Positions 61,932 through 64,000 of a stretch of DNA of 64,000 nucleotides are shown in pieces. The stretch comes from Harmothoe impar (taxonomy: Eukaryota; Annelida; Polychaeta; Phyllodocida; Polynoidae). Where the stretch lies: NCBI GenBank assembly GCA_947462335.1, contig OX381707.1:38925618-38989617 (forward strand), written 5' to 3'. The position numbers were made by a program, and so were the translations under genes. Within the stretch, counting starts at the first letter, position 1, and the number at the start of each line of letters is the position of its first letter. The notes under the pieces are model-generated. The model saw nothing but the letters and a program-made list of their open reading frames with translations. It was not told the DNA's origin and ran no database searches.

Positions 61932-63859
61932 GTGGTCAGCTAGCTGTAATTACCCCAAGGCCGGTTGTGTTGGTGGCTCGTAGGGTTGGATGGGCTGCTG
62001 CTAACCAAAACTAGACTTGCCAAAGTCAGTTTATTGGTGATACATGAACATGTGCGATGGCATTTGTACCAGACTTGTATTTAACATATGATTTACATTG
62101 AAAACGATTTTTGAGTAAATTTTATGCTATAATGTTCAGTTTAGCATACAGTTGTTAAGAAGCGATATTCCCAACCCCCCCCCCCCCCCCGCCGTTTTTA
62201 CAATCCGGGATATCCTTTTGCAGAAAGGTTGCTGTGCATGGGTAGTAGTACTGGGGTAGTGGCAAATGCAATGTTTTGAAAACAGGTGGGGTGGCCCTAT
62301 GAAAATATATTTTCTTAATGTTAATTCCATAATTATCTAAAATGTGTACACAGGTTATGAAAATCAGTGGCATGCCTGCCATCTAGAACACCAATGCATA
62401 GCAAATGGGTGACCAGTGCAAATCTACAGTGGAGAGGTCCACTGGTGCTTACTCAATGTTGCTTGCACATCCGGGGAGGGGGGGGGGGGCACTCTCGAAT
62501 TTATGGAAACCATGTGCATACATCACCTTGAATTCGGACCCATTCGGACCCCTTTCAGTGTAACAAAGATTCCACCAAAACAAATCCCTAATGATGGGAT
62601 ATCCCCTAGAATGCAAAAAAATTACACCATTTTTCAGCAATGAATCAACCGTTTTGACAGGAGACCATGAATGGCAAAAACAGACCCCTTTTAACAGGAT
62701 ACCCTTTATGTTGGGAGTGCCCCCCCCCCCCAAGGCTTACACCACTACGTGTGTGTCGGGACGATGACCTAGTGATGGCGCAGCGGCATGGCTACCCTCC
62801 ACCTTGGAGGGGCAATTTCTCTAACATTGCATAACACCAGATGCCGTGGCCCGGTTGCCAGAGGATTTAGGTGACAGGTATGACAAGCCGTTTTTGTTTA
62901 GGTAAATCATTTGTACCACATTGAATCTGGCGAACTGTGCCCCAATCTTTTGCTAATGGCTAGAGATGGGTATAATGAAGACTCGCTCTGCTTGATTGAA
63001 TCCAGCTTTATCTCTTAATATATACACTGACCACTTGTGAACAAACGATCTTGCTCTCCTGGTTATGTCGGAGCTGGTTATCTCGGAGTTTGGGGTTGCC
63101 AGACTAAGGAAAGGATAGTGTTGGTATAGTGTTGGACACCCGAGACTCGACCACACTGTAGAGTATTTCCCTGAGTAAAGGCACTGCACATTTTCTACAT
63201 TATATTCCAGATAACGATAATACTGAACAGCCCATGGGATTCATGTTAAAAAAGTACATGTATATAAAATCCTATATTGAACCAGGTGTTTATCATACAA
63301 ATTACCTTGAACTTAATAATGTGTTTTATTGCACATGATTTTCTAGGCTGCGATTAAATATAGATCAAAGGGAGATTGATACACATTTGGGTTGTGATAC
63401 TGGTACAGTCTCAGGATGTTTAAACAAGCTATCAGGCATGGATCCGGGGGGGGGCATATTTTGCCATTTATATTTATTTTCCAAAACCCTGGATCCGCCC
63501 CTGCCCATTCATAATGGCAACACAATTTACCAATCAAAAGGGGCAAGTTAGAGTTGGCGATTTCTTTAGATAATAGAATTCACAAAGGTGATTGAAAATG
63601 TGGATAGGATGTGAATCATATCTCACTCAGTTACATAAAAATGCACACTTATCACGTGTCATTAAGATAGGCATATGCTTTCCTTCATTGTGAACATACC
63701 TACTATGTGGGGATTTTGTCCAAAAGACGTTAGATGTAATGCTGCAGTTTCTGTCGTTTTACATTTCTACATTGGCTTGCCATATATATGTCATAAGCTG
63801 TGGCGGTTGGCGCAGGCCCTTCCTGTTTAGTCTGAGGATACTACTACAACTGGTTGGTC
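61932..63859. other. Spacer between the inverted arms, no gene seen
   Basis: Contains C/G homopolymers at 62176-62190, 62478-62489 and 62718-62732, and phrases that look like decayed repeats. I looked for an N-terminal oxidase exon on the minus strand and did not find one. Confidence 0.4.
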
Positions 63860-64000
63860 ACCCTCCCGTAGCAGCCATCTTGTCCCCTGGATTACATGTT
63901 GCTCAATGGAGTTGTCCTGTTCATCACATTGATTATGTATGTTAGGGAATCAGTAAATATACTACATACCATATTTACAGACATTGTATTACATTAGAAT
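63860..64000. repeat. Inverted repeat, right arm (cut by window end)
   Basis: Reverse complement of 61793-61931. The match runs to the last base of the window, so the arm may continue outside. Confidence 0.9.

Overview
The window is animal (metazoan) nuclear DNA. It carries two interrupted host genes with canonical GT-AG introns, a DIRS-type tyrosine-recombinase retrotransposon, many short palindromic or inverted-repeat elements, microsatellites and minisatellites, two tRNA-like genes, and one virus-like DNA element. The mix (glycerophosphocholine acyltransferase-type gene, spermine/polyamine oxidase, DIRS, abundant MITEs) fits a marine invertebrate such as a cephalochordate, hemichordate, echinoderm or similar. 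I cannot fix the species from sequence alone.

Layout. 1-8.68 kb: repeat-rich DNA without protein genes. It holds a tandem pair of 229-bp units each carrying an Ala(GGC)-like tRNA (5424-5495, 5880-5950) and a recent 707-bp tandem duplication (7178-8589). 8683-19309: a 10.6-kb element with terminal inverted repeats (TIRs) of about 1.05 kb. It encodes a tandem death-domain protein (minus strand, one in-frame TAG), a 551-aa low-complexity protein whose C-terminus looks PC4/p15-like, and a broken protein-primed-type family B DNA polymerase of the Maverick/adintovirus kind. The polymerase is interrupted by an 822-bp poly(A)-tailed insertion. The TIRs are packed with ETS, CRE and E-box motifs and each contains a near-perfect 44-bp palindrome. 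19.3-28.3 kb: repeats only, including a 21-bp GATATC array, a large palindromic minisatellite element and a long CT tract.

28369-46655 (+): an eight-exon gene for a GPC1/DUF2838-type glycerophosphocholine acyltransferase (413 aa, phases match at every junction). Its first intron holds a degenerate DIRS element (about 29821-38536). The gag of that element is split by a 3.6-kb foldback element, which itself contains a second 1.2-kb element with the same ends. 47.5-48.6 kb: a diverged tandem repeat downstream of the gene. 50.4-50.9 kb: a 30-bp minisatellite. 55935-61263 (-): the last four exons of a spermine/polyamine oxidase gene; the exon(s) with the N-terminal FAD-binding motif were not found here. 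61.8-64 kb: an inverted repeat pair running into the window edge.

The most notable content is the 8.7-19.3 kb element. It combines a viral-type replication polymerase with a host-like death-domain protein and a PC4-like protein, and no capsid, ATPase, protease or integrase gene is visible. Its insertion site can be reconstructed from paralogous repeat copies in the same window and implies a TA (or TAAG) target duplication.
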